Shown here: positions 49,840-59,237 of the stretch, one piece after another
Numbering within the stretch: the first letter of the stretch is position 1
How the letters are laid out: each line of letters starts with the position of its first letter
NCBI RefSeq assembly: GCF_025263685.1
Contig: NZ_CP092109.1
Coordinates: forward strand, 4,031,001-4,095,000
Direction: 5' to 3'
DNA: 64,000 bases
Source: Geoalkalibacter halelectricus
GTDB taxonomy: Bacteria > Desulfobacterota > Desulfuromonadia > Desulfuromonadales > Geoalkalibacteraceae
Translations under genes and position numbers: made by a program
The notes under the pieces: generated by a model
Told to the model about the DNA's origin: nothing
What the model saw: the letters and a program-made list of their open reading frames with translations, nothing else
The model's database searches: none

Positions 49840-51402
49840 ACGGTGCTGTTCTTTGACAATTCAGCTGATTTTTACAGGATGTTGCCTTTCCGTGGCTGTT
49901 TCAGGGCGAGCGATGGCGCCCCCATCCTGATGGTGGGGCTGTTCAGTGCCCTGGTTGTCGTGATCCCGCTCAACCATAAGCGAACCGTCGGTAGGTTCTG
50001 CTGAAGGCGTCATACTGATCATGGGCATGCCGACTGAAGCGCAACGTCAGGGTGTGCGCGTGACGGATGAAACGCCCGGCGAAGTAGACCAGATCCTGAA
50101 TCACCGTCTTGAGCCGGCGGCGCTGTTTGGCCCGCCGACGCTGCTTGCCGCTCATCAGGCCGACCTGGCCCACGGCGCGCAGAATGTTGTAGGCCAGCCC
50201 GGCACAGTGCATGACCAGAGTGTTGGTGGCGAACTTGCCTGACGGCAGTCGCTCAAGGCCCATATCGCTCTTGAGTTCGGAATGGTACTGCTCGCACAGC
50301 GCATGTCCCTTGTAGAGTTCAATCACCTTGTCCTTGGCAACCGACAGGCTGGTCCACCAGCCTTCGATTTCAATGTCCGGGACCAGCAGCTCGGTGCCGT
50401 CTTTTTCGAAATAGCGCTCCGTGGCCCGCAACACGCGCCGCAGCTTGATGGTCTGCTTCTCACCATCCTCGTCCTGGTAGGTGCGTTCGATGGTTTGCGT
50501 CATGATGGCGATCCGGCCTTTTTTGTCCTGCTGGATCATCTTGCCGTGGGCAAAGACCTCGCCGGCTCTGGCCGGCACGTCGGTCCCCCGGGGATTCCAC
50601 TTGACGATGAAGTCGACGTTCTCTTGCTTGAGGGCCACCAGAGTCGCCATGGCATCGTGGGCGCTGTCCAGCCGCACCAGCAGGGGAGCCTCGGTCAACT
50701 GCCGGCTCTTATGGATCGCCCGCAGCAAAAAGGGGACAAACCCCTCCTGGGCATGTTGGGAACCGGGACGATGCTCGATTTCCAGACACCAGCCCTCCAG
50801 CCCCAGCCAGGCCGCAATCGGGGCGAAGCCGTGGAACTTGCGATAGGTCCAGGAGGCCCCCTCTTTCTTGGTGTTGGAGTTGTCCTGGGTGAAGACATCC
50901 AGGTCCAGCGGCATGTGCCCGGTCTCAAGCGTCGAGAATTCGGCCTTGGCTTTTTTGAGAAACTCCACCGTGCAGAAGTCGACAATGCGCATGGTCGCCT
51001 CGGCCACGGCATCCATTCGTTGACGCAGGGTCTCCGGGGACGGGACCTTGTTGACACCCAAGGCCGCAGCGAAGAACGCGTCATCCTCGAAAAAGGGCCG
51101 GATCGCCTCGAAGTCGCTCTTTCCCTGGCAGAGCAGGCCGAGATAACAACGCAGCACATCGGCCGTGGCAACACCCTTGCAGGGCGCCGCCTTGGCGACC
51201 CGCGAGTTCAACGACGTGAACCTGTTGATCGCCAGGCCGACCAGGGCCACGCCGGACTGGGAGGTGTAGAATTCGCTGTCGGACTGCTCGATGTTGAACC
51301 GCGGAAAAGTCACGAAAAAATCTCCATGGGTGAAATTCAAAGCGGTTCGATAATAGCAGAAAAGACGAACAAAATCAGCTGATTGTCAAAGATCGAACAG
51401 GA
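49840..51402 (-). mobile_element. IS1380-family element
   Basis: Inverse end sequences CTTTGACAATTCAGCTGATTT (about 49852) and AATCAGCTGATTGTCAAAG (about 51375), with CAACAGG/CCTGT-like tips. One transposase gene. Bases 49732-49839 between the effector fragment and the IS show nothing recognisable apart from a GCTCGCGAGCC palindrome. Confidence 0.8.
49970..51340 (-). CDS. IS1380-family transposase
   Basis: 456 residues. LRCYLGLLCQGKSDFEAIRPFF and SPETLRQRMDAVAE in the N-terminus. DDE core: LDLDVFTQDNSNTKKEG, PLLVRLDSAHDAMATLVAL and YKGHALCEQYHSELKSDMGLERLPSG (Y..E...K signature). Ends in a basic tail (GKQRRRAKQRRRLKTV). Complete and apparently functional. Confidence 0.93.
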   Translation of the reverse strand: MNFTHGDFFVTFPRFNIEQSDSEFYTSQSGVALVGLAINRFTSLNSRVAKAAPCKGVATADVLRCYLGLLCQGKSDFEAIRPFFEDDAFFAAALGVNKVPSPETLRQRMDAVAEATMRIVDFCTVEFLKKAKAEFSTLETGHMPLDLDVFTQDNSNTKKEGASWTYRKFHGFAPIAAWLGLEGWCLEIEHRPGSQHAQEGFVPFLLRAIHKSRQLTEAPLLVRLDSAHDAMATLVALKQENVDFIVKWNPRGTDVPARAGEVFAHGKMIQQDKKGRIAIMTQTIERTYQDEDGEKQTIKLRRVLRATERYFEKDGTELLVPDIEIEGWWTSLSVAKDKVIELYKGHALCEQYHSELKSDMGLERLPSGKFATNTLVMHCAGLAYNILRAVGQVGLMSGKQRRRAKQRRRLKTVIQDLVYFAGRFIRHAHTLTLRFSRHAHDQYDAFSRTYRRFAYG

Positions 51403-51404
51403 AA

Positions 51405-52307
51405 TTACGATTGCAAGCTCACGGATTCAGGAGCCAGGTTGAGCTCCTCCAGGGTCTGCCCGGCAAAGGTGCCGAGCAGCTGGCTTCTGACGGTGCGGAA
51501 GAAGCGCTCGATCTTGCCACGCCCCTGCGGGGTATAGGGGGGCGTGTGAGTGATGGCGATCCCTAGGCAGGCGCAGACCTTCTCCAGGTGACGGCTGCGG
51601 AAGGCGGAGCCGTTGTCGACATACAGCTTGCGTGGCAGCCCCCGGCAGGTCAGCGCCTCCCGGAAGACCGACAGAAAGCCGGCCAGGTTCTCCGACAGGG
51701 TAAAGCGACCCTGGGTGATCAGCCGGGAGTGGTCATCCAGAAAGGCGATCAGGTAGCTCTTGCGTTTCTTGCCCTCGACCACCACCTGCGGCCCGTGCAT
51801 CACATCCGCCTGCCAGATGTCGTTGGGGAACTCCGCCTCGAAGCGGCGCCGGTCGACCGGATCGCTGCCGGGCCGCCCCGAAAGACCGGCGTTTTTCAGC
51901 ACCCGGTAGGCGGTGGACAACCTCAGGGTGTAGCCGGGTGAGACCAGCCCCTTTTTCTCCATCTCATCGATCAGCTGCGCCACCGGCAACAGCGGCTTGG
52001 CCTTGCGCAAGCGCGCCAGGGAAAGGACCGTGTCCTCATCCACCTGGCGGGTGCGGCCGAGGTCGCTGCGTGGCGCAGGCTTGAGAGAATCGAGCTGCCG
52101 GCCGCTCTTCTCGTAGATGGCCACCCAGCGACGGATGGTGTTGTCGCAGATCCGGGTGCGCGCCGAATGGGGGATGTTCCAGCGCGCTTGCGCCTTCTCT
52201 TTGATCCTGCGGCTCCGTTCGCCATGCTCCAGGCGGGTTGCACCCACCAGATCGCTGATCACCCCGAAGCGAAACAGGGCCACCTCTTCCCGTTCTTTGT
52301 CTGTCAT
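51405..52307 (-). pseudogene. DDE transposase of the ExeA-type transposon, 3'-truncated
   Basis: The first 290 or so residues parallel the 19979 transposase (DVMHGPQVVVEGKKRKSYLI, YVDNGSAFRSRH, GRGKIERFFRTVRSQLL), so all three acidic residues remain. It stops after LEELN, where the sequence changes to the IS1380 side. The C-terminal domain and the ATPase gene are missing. A diverged copy, not an identical duplicate. Confidence 0.85.
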
Positions 52308-52352
52308 GAGCACTCTCCTTGAAAAATGGGGAAAGCACTCTCTGTATCACTG

Positions 52353-52892
52353 CTAGCGCAACGGCGACAGGCAGACACTGCGGTAGGGTGGCGGACCAGG
52401 TCCGGAATTGTCACGATCAAAGGAGGTACTGACAGGGATAACGCCGTGAGCAAGCAGCTGTTCGAACGCCTCAGAAACAGAGCCACAAAACAGCCCCAGA
52501 ACGACGCCGGTCATCCGCTGCAGACGCCTCCACCACTGCCGTTGGCGGGACCTCGGCAGAGCTGGATACCAGCGCTTGACATCGCAACGATGGGAGATTG
52601 AGTGAGAGATCTCGGTGATGGCAGAGCGGAACCGGTGCCAGTAGCCGGCCGGCTTCAGACGATGAACCGCCCGGCAGCAGGAACACCGCAGGCGGCGCAG
52701 GAAAACCGCGACAGGCAGACAGGAAAAATAGGCGGGAACAAACCCGTGCCACCACAGCGGTTGCCCACAACACGGACACCCGCTCGGTTTGACCCAGGGA
52801 AAATCTTTCCCCAGACGCGCAATCTCATTGACGTCGACGGCAACTGACAGTACCAATAAAGCAACTCCTTGCCGGGAGGCCAATCCCTGCAT
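52353..52892 (-). CDS. DUF6431-like zinc-binding protein (copy 2)
   Basis: 179 residues, very similar to 21354-21854 with the same PSGCPCCGQPLWWHGFVPAYF and RRLRCSCCRAVHRLKPAGY elements and a different, longer C-terminus (VSTSFDRDNSGPGPPPYRSV). Upstream of the truncated transposase. Same accessory role presumed. Confidence 0.65.
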   Translation of the reverse strand: MQGLASRQGVALLVLSVAVDVNEIARLGKDFPWVKPSGCPCCGQPLWWHGFVPAYFSCLPVAVFLRRLRCSCCRAVHRLKPAGYWHRFRSAITEISHSISHRCDVKRWYPALPRSRQRQWWRRLQRMTGVVLGLFCGSVSEAFEQLLAHGVIPVSTSFDRDNSGPGPPPYRSVCLSPLR

Positions 52893-52935
52893 GGAGGGGG
52901 CGGTGGAGCTCCGTTAAAGCCCACCGCCCTGCCTC

Positions 52936-53045
52936 AAAACCATGACGATAATCAGATGCAATTTAATCTGAGATTCTCATTGCCCTCTCTAACACATTCT
53001 GAGAATAACCTGCCAGTTTTTATCAACTCAGTCTGGGAACCAACA
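52936..53045 (-). repeat. Right end of the truncated ExeA-type transposon
   Basis: A diverged version of 21900-22009 ending GGGAACCAACA (inverse TGTTGGTTCCC). Shows which bases of the terminus are conserved between the two copies: TCTCTAACACATTCTGA and AATAACCTGCCAGTTTTTATC. Confidence 0.85.
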
Positions 53046-53124
53046 CTGAAGTTTAGAGTTTCGCGATCTTTGAAAATTTGCCGAAGTCGTAAAAATAGTG
53101 CTTGACAGGACGACCACCTTGTGT

Positions 53125-53173
53125 GGCCGCGCCTTCAAAGCGATTGATATTGGAGCGCTTTGAAGGCGCGGCC
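53125..53173. promoter_or_regulatory. 18-bp hairpin just upstream of the transposase gene
   Basis: GGCCGCGCCTTCAAAGCG (53125-53142) and its exact inverse (53156-53173) with a 13-base loop, 39 bases before the start codon. It could block read-through transcription or translation from outside the IS. The solo copy at 32697 ends inside this loop. Confidence 0.65.
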
Positions 53174-53211
53174 TCTGGAAGAAGATCTTACCCTTTCTTC
53201 CGGAGGCCGCT

Positions 53212-54519
53212 ATGGACACCAAGGGATACGGCCATATCCCCAATGCCCTGTTCGACGCTATCACATTTTTGGCTCAGGCGCTGCCCAAACGTTCGGTTCC
53301 GACCTTTCTGGAGTTGCTCTTCGGTGCGATGCTCACCCAGAACGGGTTTGTCACCGAGGCCTGGCTGGCGATCAAGCCGCGGCGCCATTGGAGCAGTTAT
53401 TTCAAATGGCTCCAGAAGGGGCGCTGGTCCTGGGTGGCCCTCGGGCTGCAAACGGCCCGCCTAGCTCTGCAGCGCACCGATGCCCGGCGCTGCTTTGTCG
53501 CCATTGACGATACGCTGATCTTTCGCGGTTCTCGCAAGGCGCCCGAGTCACGCATTCACCACCAGCATGGCCGCAAAGCCAACCGCCCCGATTATGTCCG
53601 GGGCCAAAACTGGGTGAGCCTGGCATTGGTGCTGCCGCAGGGTTGGCGATCCCTGGCGCTGCCGGTTCTCTCGCGCCTGCCCAGAGCCACCGGCAACGGC
53701 GGCAAACTGGTGGCGGCCAAGACCTTGTTGCGGGTGGCTCGGCGGGTGTTCCGGGAGCGCCTGGTGACGCTTTTGGTCGACTCCTGGTACATGCGCAAGT
53801 CCCTGCTGCTTCCAGCCCAAGCCATGGGCTACAAAGTCATCGGCCAGGTGCGTAAGGATACGGCACTTTATCTGCCGCCACCGCCTCACGACGGTAAGCG
53901 CGGGCGGCCGAGAAAGTATGGCGACAAGTTGACGCAGGCGCGTGTCGATCAACTGCCGGTAGTGACCCAAAGGATCTTTCTCTACAACGGTTGGAAGACG
54001 TTGCACTATCGCAGTTGCGAGGCCCTGGCCTATTTCCTCAATGGACAACGCGTCCGGGTCGTCTGGTCACAGATCGAGAACGAGGACGGAACCTTGCGTC
54101 AAACCCGCCTGATCCTGTGCACCGACCTGAGCTTGTCGGCAACGCGTATTCTGTTGGCCTACAACCGCCGCTGGTCCATCGAAGATCTGTTCAACCAGCT
54201 CAAAAACCGCTGGGGCTGGAAGGACGCCTGGCAGCAGAGCCGTCAGGTGTTGCACCGCTGGACGCAGATTCTCTCGACCAGCTATGCGCTGCCGCAGTTG
54301 CTGGCGCAGATGAACAGCGAGGAGGTGAAAACCCTGGCCTCCATGTCGCCTTGGCGGCATAAGCAACCCGTGACGGCAGGGCGTGTGCGCCAAGGGCTGC
54401 AACGGATTTTTGCCCATGTCGATATCCGCAGCCACTGGAACCCGAAAACGGGAAAATTCATGGCCCAAAATCAGGCAAGCAGGCCGGGGCGACCACCGAA
54501 TCAACGCAAAGCGGCTTAA
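53212..54519 (+). CDS. IS701/IS4-type transposase
   Basis: 435 residues. N-terminal FDAITFLAQALPKRSVPTFLELLFG; core FVAIDDTLIFRGSRKAPESR and IHHQHGRKANRPDYVRGQNW; VTLLVDSWYMRKSLLLPAQA; and LLAYNRRWSIEDLFNQLKNRW (Y-x2-R-x3-E signature). Complete. The C-terminus is basic. Confidence 0.88.
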   Translation: MDTKGYGHIPNALFDAITFLAQALPKRSVPTFLELLFGAMLTQNGFVTEAWLAIKPRRHWSSYFKWLQKGRWSWVALGLQTARLALQRTDARRCFVAIDDTLIFRGSRKAPESRIHHQHGRKANRPDYVRGQNWVSLALVLPQGWRSLALPVLSRLPRATGNGGKLVAAKTLLRVARRVFRERLVTLLVDSWYMRKSLLLPAQAMGYKVIGQVRKDTALYLPPPPHDGKRGRPRKYGDKLTQARVDQLPVVTQRIFLYNGWKTLHYRSCEALAYFLNGQRVRVVWSQIENEDGTLRQTRLILCTDLSLSATRILLAYNRRWSIEDLFNQLKNRWGWKDAWQQSRQVLHRWTQILSTSYALPQLLAQMNSEEVKTLASMSPWRHKQPVTAGRVRQGLQRIFAHVDIRSHWNPKTGKFMAQNQASRPGRPPNQRKAA

Positions 54520-54550
54520 CTTCGGCAAATTTTTGTTATCAATGAACGCT

Positions 54551-55023
54551 TCCCCTGGCCAGCCTGTGCTGACTCGGGGAGAGGTGTAACTCTAAAGTCC
54601 AGTACGGGGTTATTCATATTGAATCCCTTTGGGGATTCTGACCAAATACTCAAAAAAGCGGACCGGTTGATTTATGGATTGTACGTGTTGAGCCAGGAGA
54701 AAAAAATAGTGGAGGGCAACCTCTAAGCCCGAAGGGCTTGAATTTGAATAACCCCGGGTCACAACCCGGGGATTATGACCGCTTAACCCTGCGGCAACTC
54801 TGAAGGAGTTGAATGTTAATTTTACCAATAAATTCAACCACTCCGTGGTTGCCCTTCCCGGTGCCGTCAACTTGCCCCGCATGCAATACGGGGTTATTCA
54901 TATTGAATCCCTTTGGGGATTCTGACTAAATGCGCTAATTTTACTCAAAAATAGCTGACCGGTGTAATCAGCAACTTTGCCTACCCAAATTTTCGCAATA
55001 AAAAAGTACCACTTAATTAAATA
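54551..55023. repeat. Bacteroidota-type hairpins and a 40-bp direct repeat
   Basis: A 40-bp sequence starting TACGGGGTTATTCATATTG occurs at 54604-54643 and 54890-54929. Between the copies are AAGCCCGAAGGGCTT (54725-54739) and CCCCGGGTCACAACCCGGGG (54752-54771). Such GAAGGG and CCCGGG hairpins are familiar around Bacteroidota REP-like elements. No gene visible. Confidence 0.6.
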
Positions 55024-55995
55024 ATAGGTATAGGCGTTTAGGGCGCCTTCCCTTTATATTGGTTTAAGCGGTTAGCAGATTTATTGACCATTCTTTTTAT
55101 AAGGGTGTTGAACAATACCCCTTCAGAATTTCTTCGGTTAAACCTAAAATGATACTCATCCAGATAACCTTGCAAGTGTTCTTTGCTGCAATGGTGATGT
55201 ATCCCTCTTAACCATCCTTTGATATTCATAATGTGGATATGGACATCAGGGAAGCCTTTGCCTGAAAGTGAAGGTATCTGCTTAAGGTTAGGGTAGTCTT
55301 TTTTCAGTGGCTTATATCCCGTCCATTCATCAGTCTTAATAACAGCATCTTTGGATATATGTTTTTCGAAAAAAGGGATAAACGATTTTGATGAGTAATC
55401 ATCCAATACTTGTGCATAAGCCCTTCCTACGCCTTTTTCGACTATCTCAAGTGCCATGATAACAATCTTTTTGCTGCCATGGGAACGGCCTCTTTTCTGT
55501 TCCTCCGGGCCACCAATTACAAACTCGTCAACATGGACTTCCCCGGTTAAAGGGTATCTGCCACTACTTTGCATTGCCTGCTGGATTTTCCATTTGAACG
55601 CCCAACATGTTTTTTGTCTGAGACTAAACTCCTTCGATAGCTCCACTGTTGATATTCCCTTTTTCCTGGAAGATAACTTGAATAATATATGAAAAGCAAT
55701 GTGTTTTGAAAACTTAAGCTTATCGAATGCTGTTCCGGCTGTCGGGCTTTCATCATACTTGCATCTCAGGCATCTTCTAGAGAATGGACGTTTACCTATA
55801 CAGTATTTGTTATGCCCACACTTCCTGCATATGAAACCTGAACTATGCCATTTAGCAATGCTAAGATATTCATAGCAAGTTGCTTCATCCGGGAAACGCT
55901 GAAAAAACTCAATGGAATTCAAACTATCAAAATCTAAGTGTTCATTCATACTGTAAAGGTATCAAATTCAGGGATACCTAAACGCCTATACCTAT
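55024..55995 (-). mobile_element. IS1595-family element
   Basis: Inverse ends ATAGGTATAGGCGTTTAGG and CCTAAACGCCTATACCTAT. One transposase gene. AT-rich, of Bacteroidota type. Flanks are AT-rich as well. Bases 55996-56157 show nothing. Confidence 0.85.
55038..55949 (-). CDS. IS1595-family transposase
   Basis: 303 residues. An N-terminal zinc ribbon (ICRKCGHNKYC ... CLRCKYDESPTAGT) and a DDE/ISXO2-like core: VHVDEFVIGGPEEQKRGRSH, AVIKTDEWTGYKPL, LDEYHFRFNRRNS. All expected residues are visible, so probably active. Confidence 0.92.
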   Translation of the reverse strand: MNEHLDFDSLNSIEFFQRFPDEATCYEYLSIAKWHSSGFICRKCGHNKYCIGKRPFSRRCLRCKYDESPTAGTAFDKLKFSKHIAFHILFKLSSRKKGISTVELSKEFSLRQKTCWAFKWKIQQAMQSSGRYPLTGEVHVDEFVIGGPEEQKRGRSHGSKKIVIMALEIVEKGVGRAYAQVLDDYSSKSFIPFFEKHISKDAVIKTDEWTGYKPLKKDYPNLKQIPSLSGKGFPDVHIHIMNIKGWLRGIHHHCSKEHLQGYLDEYHFRFNRRNSEGVLFNTLIKRMVNKSANRLNQYKGKAP

Positions 55996-56157
55996 AATCT
56001 TAACATGGCACTTGAGTTTTTTATTGTGAATGAACAGTATGTAAAAAAAGGATTGTGATCTAATATGGTATGTAAATATTTCTTACCGCATTTTCTAATT
56101 TATTGTAAAATTGATTGAAGGCATTCATTATTCGATTTCCCCCGTTCGAGGGGCTTG

Positions 56158-57709
56158 CTCAACTTTCGCACCGCCCGATGCGGTGGTAAAAGGTTGAAAC
56201 TGCGTTGATCTTTTAGAATTTAGCGGTCGGAAGTAGCAACGAGCGCCGCAATAAGTCCGGTATTTGCGCTATAAAGGCCGCCAACATGGCCATGATCGGC
56301 GCCGCCACTGTTTCGGCAAAGCTTTTGACCAGTTGCTCCAATTGATCCAACAGAAGCCGCAAGGCTTCAGCGAAACTCACCTGGCGCAGTTCATCACAGC
56401 CGGCATGGAACAAGCTGCCCAGGGTACGCGGATCTTTGCTGGTGCGCCGCGCCAGCGCCAGCATGATGTAGCGCGCAAAGACGATGCTCGTGTGAGCGAC
56501 CAGCGCATCGTAGCTGCGGCTCTGAAACTCTTTGGCCAAGTTGAGGTAACTCTTGGTGATTTTAAAAAACACCTCGATATCCCAGCGGCGCTTATAAAGC
56601 GCGATGATTTGCTCATCGGCCAGTTCAACATCGGTAGAGAGAAGTGCCAGCCATTTCTTTTTGCTGCGATCTCTGACAAAAACGATTTTGGCCATGACCG
56701 CTTCGCCCTCGGCATTTTTGCCCAACTCAACCAGAGCCGAGGCGAGAACTTTAGCTCGCCCCCGGCGCTTGTACACGCTTTTGTACAGATCATCCAGGGT
56801 GAGATCGAAGCCCTTGTAGCCGTAAGTGATGGTCTTCATCGCCTTGAGCATGCAGATGACCTGCTGTTTTTGCTCAAGTAATCCGATGATCACCGAGGGA
56901 AAGGCAAACCAGCTGTCAAAGAGCAGGTAGTCAGCACTGATGCCGCTGTTGCGTGCTTGCATGAGGAGCTCTTTGAGCATTTCGGGCGCCTTTCGCAGGC
57001 TCTCGGCCCGACGCCTAAATCCGTTGGTACGCTTGTCAACGGCGGCCATCTCGGTCAGACGGTTTTTCTTATTTGCGGAACTCAGCAGTGAAAACGAGAT
57101 CGGCACATAAGTTGAGCCATCCGACCACCCCAGGGTCAGCAGCCGAAAGCCGCGATAATAGCGCTTTTGGTTATGGTCGTGGACACGCGCAAGCAGTTCG
57201 ACTTTTTTACTGCGATCGCGGCTGTAGAGCGAGTCATCGACGATGAAAACCTTGGGCGTCTCTTGCGCGGTGAGCGGCAGGATCTGCGTGCGGATGACGG
57301 CTGCGCTCAGCAAGTGCAGAAACTTACGCCAGTTGGCATGCACCGAGTTCAAAAACCGATAGACCGTATCCTTGCCGATCTCGGCGCCCGAACCGGCCGC
57401 TTGCAGATAGCGAAAAAGGTTCTTTCCGGTGAAGGCCAGACAGAAGATGACCCGCATCACCGCCACAGGGGCGATTCCGCACTGCTTGAGAATATTGCTT
57501 TGCCTTAAGAGTAGTGCGATGCGCTGGTTTTCAAAGAACGAATCAATTTGGTTCTGACATGAAAGAAGATCTGCTACAATACGATTCAAAGCGTCATCTC
57601 CTGGGGGATTTTTGGTTGTTTGGCGATAACCAATTCTACCACAGTTGATGGCGCTTTTGTTTAATAATTACAAGTACTTGTCGATTTTTTTCAGCCTGCG
57701 AAAGTTGAG
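56158..57709 (-). mobile_element. IS4-family element (complete)
   Basis: 1552 bp; ends CTCAACTTTCGCA and inverse TGCGAAAGTTGAG. One transposase gene. GC-rich inside AT-rich flanks. The 110-bp right end occurs alone at 8284-8393. Confidence 0.88.
56213..57589 (-). CDS. IS4-family transposase
   Basis: 458 residues. VFIVDDSLYSRDRSKKVEL, SADYLLFDSWFAFPSVI and the IS4 signature Y-x2-R-x3-E-x6-K in LYKRRWDIEVFFKITKSYLNL are intact, giving the D-D-E triad. N-terminal FCLAFTGKNLFRYLQAAGSG. C-terminal helical domain. Likely functional. Confidence 0.93.
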   Translation of the reverse strand: MNRIVADLLSCQNQIDSFFENQRIALLLRQSNILKQCGIAPVAVMRVIFCLAFTGKNLFRYLQAAGSGAEIGKDTVYRFLNSVHANWRKFLHLLSAAVIRTQILPLTAQETPKVFIVDDSLYSRDRSKKVELLARVHDHNQKRYYRGFRLLTLGWSDGSTYVPISFSLLSSANKKNRLTEMAAVDKRTNGFRRRAESLRKAPEMLKELLMQARNSGISADYLLFDSWFAFPSVIIGLLEQKQQVICMLKAMKTITYGYKGFDLTLDDLYKSVYKRRGRAKVLASALVELGKNAEGEAVMAKIVFVRDRSKKKWLALLSTDVELADEQIIALYKRRWDIEVFFKITKSYLNLAKEFQSRSYDALVAHTSIVFARYIMLALARRTSKDPRTLGSLFHAGCDELRQVSFAEALRLLLDQLEQLVKSFAETVAAPIMAMLAAFIAQIPDLLRRSLLLPTAKF

Positions 57710-57859
57710 TATTTTTATTCTCTGATACCAGAAATAGAAATTTGAAGATAGTGTTCCTGAATGATTCAATCCTTGAATTATCGAATACTTCTAAAATATC
57801 AACTGTCTTTCACAGAACTTATTTGAATTTTACATGCACTTTATAATACTCCCCAAAAT
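57710..57859. other. AT-rich gene-free stretch
   Basis: Between the IS4 terminus and the left end of the IS3 element. No frame of note on either strand and no repeat recognised. Confidence 0.4.
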
Positions 57860-57902
57860 TCAGACCACAGGTTAAAGTGGAAAAACCTTATTAATTTTAC
57901 TT

Positions 57903-58199
57903 GTGGAAACTATGAAAAAAACGAGAAGAAAATTCAGTTCAGCTTTTAAAACTCAGGTAGTTTTAGAGGCAATCAAAGAGCGAGAAAGTTTATCGGAGCT
58001 ATCAACACGCTTTGAGGTTCACCCAAATGTTATATCGAATTGGAAAAGAGAATTTCTCTCCAAGGCTTCCAATGTGTTTGAGCGCACGTCAAAAGAACCG
58101 GAGAACGAGAAAGAAAAGCAAGAACTCTATGCCAAAATTGGGCAGTTAGAGATGGAAAAGGAATGGCTAAAAAAAATTTCAAGAAGGGCCGGTCTATGA
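57903..58199 (+). CDS. IS3 OrfA (HTH protein)
   Basis: 98 residues; start GTG at 57903 or ATG at 57912. MKKTRRKFSSAFKTQVVLEA, helix-turn-helix LSELSTRFEVHPNVISNWKR, then a leucine-zipper-like LYAKIGQLEMEKEWLKK. OrfA binds the IS ends and, fused to OrfB by -1 frameshifting, makes the transposase. Overlaps orfB by 37 bases. Confidence 0.9.
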   Translation: METMKKTRRKFSSAFKTQVVLEAIKERESLSELSTRFEVHPNVISNWKREFLSKASNVFERTSKEPENEKEKQELYAKIGQLEMEKEWLKKISRRAGL

Positions 58200-59023
58200 A
58201 AGAATTGAGAAGCTTTATTTCTGATAGTGAAATGTTAAGCATTCGAAAGCAATGTGAATTAATAGACATGAACCGCAGCATTTACTACTATAAACCTTGT
58301 GCAGAGAAGCCAGAAAACCTTCACTATATGCGCCTGATGGATGAGTTTTGGCTTAAGCATCCTACTTATGGAGTATTGCAAATGCAAGATTTTTTAAAAG
58401 GTAAAGGGTATAGTGTAAATCACAAGCGAGTACGTAGGCTTTTGCGTAAAATGGGGATAATGGCAATATATCCCAAAAAGAATTTAAGCAAGTTGGGTCA
58501 TGCCAGTTATATTCGCCCCTATCTATTGCGCAACCTTACCATTGAGAGGCCCAATCAGGCTTGGGCCATTGACATAACCTACATCCCTATGGAAAAAGGG
58601 TTTATGTACCTGACGGCTATAATAGATTTGTATAGCCGGTATGTTGTAGGATGGGACATATCCAACAGCCTGGAGGCTACTCATTCATTAGAAGTGCTAA
58701 AGAAAGCTATAAAAACCCATGGTGCACCAGAGATTATTAACTCCGATCAAGGAAGTCAGTTTACCAGTGCTCTGTGGACAAACTACCTGGATAATGCTGA
58801 AATAAAAGTAAGTATGGATGGTAAAGGCAGAGCCATTGATAATATATTTATCGAACGCCTGTGGAGAACAGTTAAGCAGGATTATGTATACTTGCACCCA
58901 GCACAAAACGGCTGGGAACTGCATCAGGGTTTAAAAGATTTCTTTATCAGATACAACACAAAGAAAACACACCAGGGGATAGGACGCAGAATCCCTTTAA
59001 TGGTTTATCAACAATGTGCGTAA
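58163..59023 (+). CDS. IS3 OrfB (DDE transposase)
   Basis: 286 residues. HTH_21 region CELIDMNRSIYYYKPC; rve core IERPNQAWAIDITYIPMEKG (first Asp), EIINSDQGSQFTSALWTNYL (second Asp) and DNIFIERLWRTVKQDYVYLH (Glu). A run of eight A (58169-58176) in the orfA overlap suits programmed -1 frameshifting. Complete. Confidence 0.92.
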   Translation: MAKKNFKKGRSMKELRSFISDSEMLSIRKQCELIDMNRSIYYYKPCAEKPENLHYMRLMDEFWLKHPTYGVLQMQDFLKGKGYSVNHKRVRRLLRKMGIMAIYPKKNLSKLGHASYIRPYLLRNLTIERPNQAWAIDITYIPMEKGFMYLTAIIDLYSRYVVGWDISNSLEATHSLEVLKKAIKTHGAPEIINSDQGSQFTSALWTNYLDNAEIKVSMDGKGRAIDNIFIERLWRTVKQDYVYLHPAQNGWELHQGLKDFFIRYNTKKTHQGIGRRIPLMVYQQCA

Positions 59024-59058
59024 GTTATCAACAAAAGAAAAAAGGACCAAAAAAGAAA

Positions 59059-59109
59059 ACTGTTAATATCGAGAATAACTCTAACGAGTTATTTCCCGAT
59101 ATTAACAGT
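59059..59109. terminator. Nested two-part hairpin after orfB
   Basis: Outer arms ACTGTTAATATCG (59059-59071) and CGATATTAACAGT (59097-59109); inner arms ATAACTC (59075-59081) and GAGTTAT (59086-59092) with a 4-base loop. No T-tract directly after. May end the IS transcript or act as a structural site. Confidence 0.5.
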
Positions 59110-59187
59110 ATGAATAATAATAATATTAAACAATTAAATCAACTTAGTATTTTGTTCTTGTGGTCTAAAGAATAGGTAGTATTATAC

Positions 59188-59237
59188 AGGTATGAATTGA
59201 CCGAAAAGGGCATCAAAAATATTGCAGCAATATTATG
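59188..59237 (+). pseudogene. 50-bp fragment of the 42041-type gene
   Basis: Encodes YELTEKGIKNIAAIL and is identical to the antisense of about 42212-42261. No other part of that gene is nearby. From 59238 to 59624 nothing is recognisable except small GAAAAC(A)AGTTTTC-type palindromes. Confidence 0.7.

Larger units (their letters stand above)
53046..54550 (+). mobile_element. IS701-like element
   Basis: The left part holds AAAATTTGCCGAAGTCG and the right part the inverse AACTTCGGCAAATTTT (about 54520-54535), the probable terminal repeats. One transposase gene lies between. Right boundary approximate. Confidence 0.7.
57860..59170 (+). mobile_element. IS3-family element, Bacteroidota-like
   Basis: Probable ends TCAGACCACAGG (about 57860) and inverse TTGTGGTCTAAAG (about 59160). 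Two overlapping genes orfA and orfB. AT-rich. Boundaries approximate. Confidence 0.7.

Noticed and set aside
59059-59109. Integron attC site
   Set aside because: Arms do not contain the GTTRRRY/RYYYAAC boxes in the right places and no integron integrase is present.
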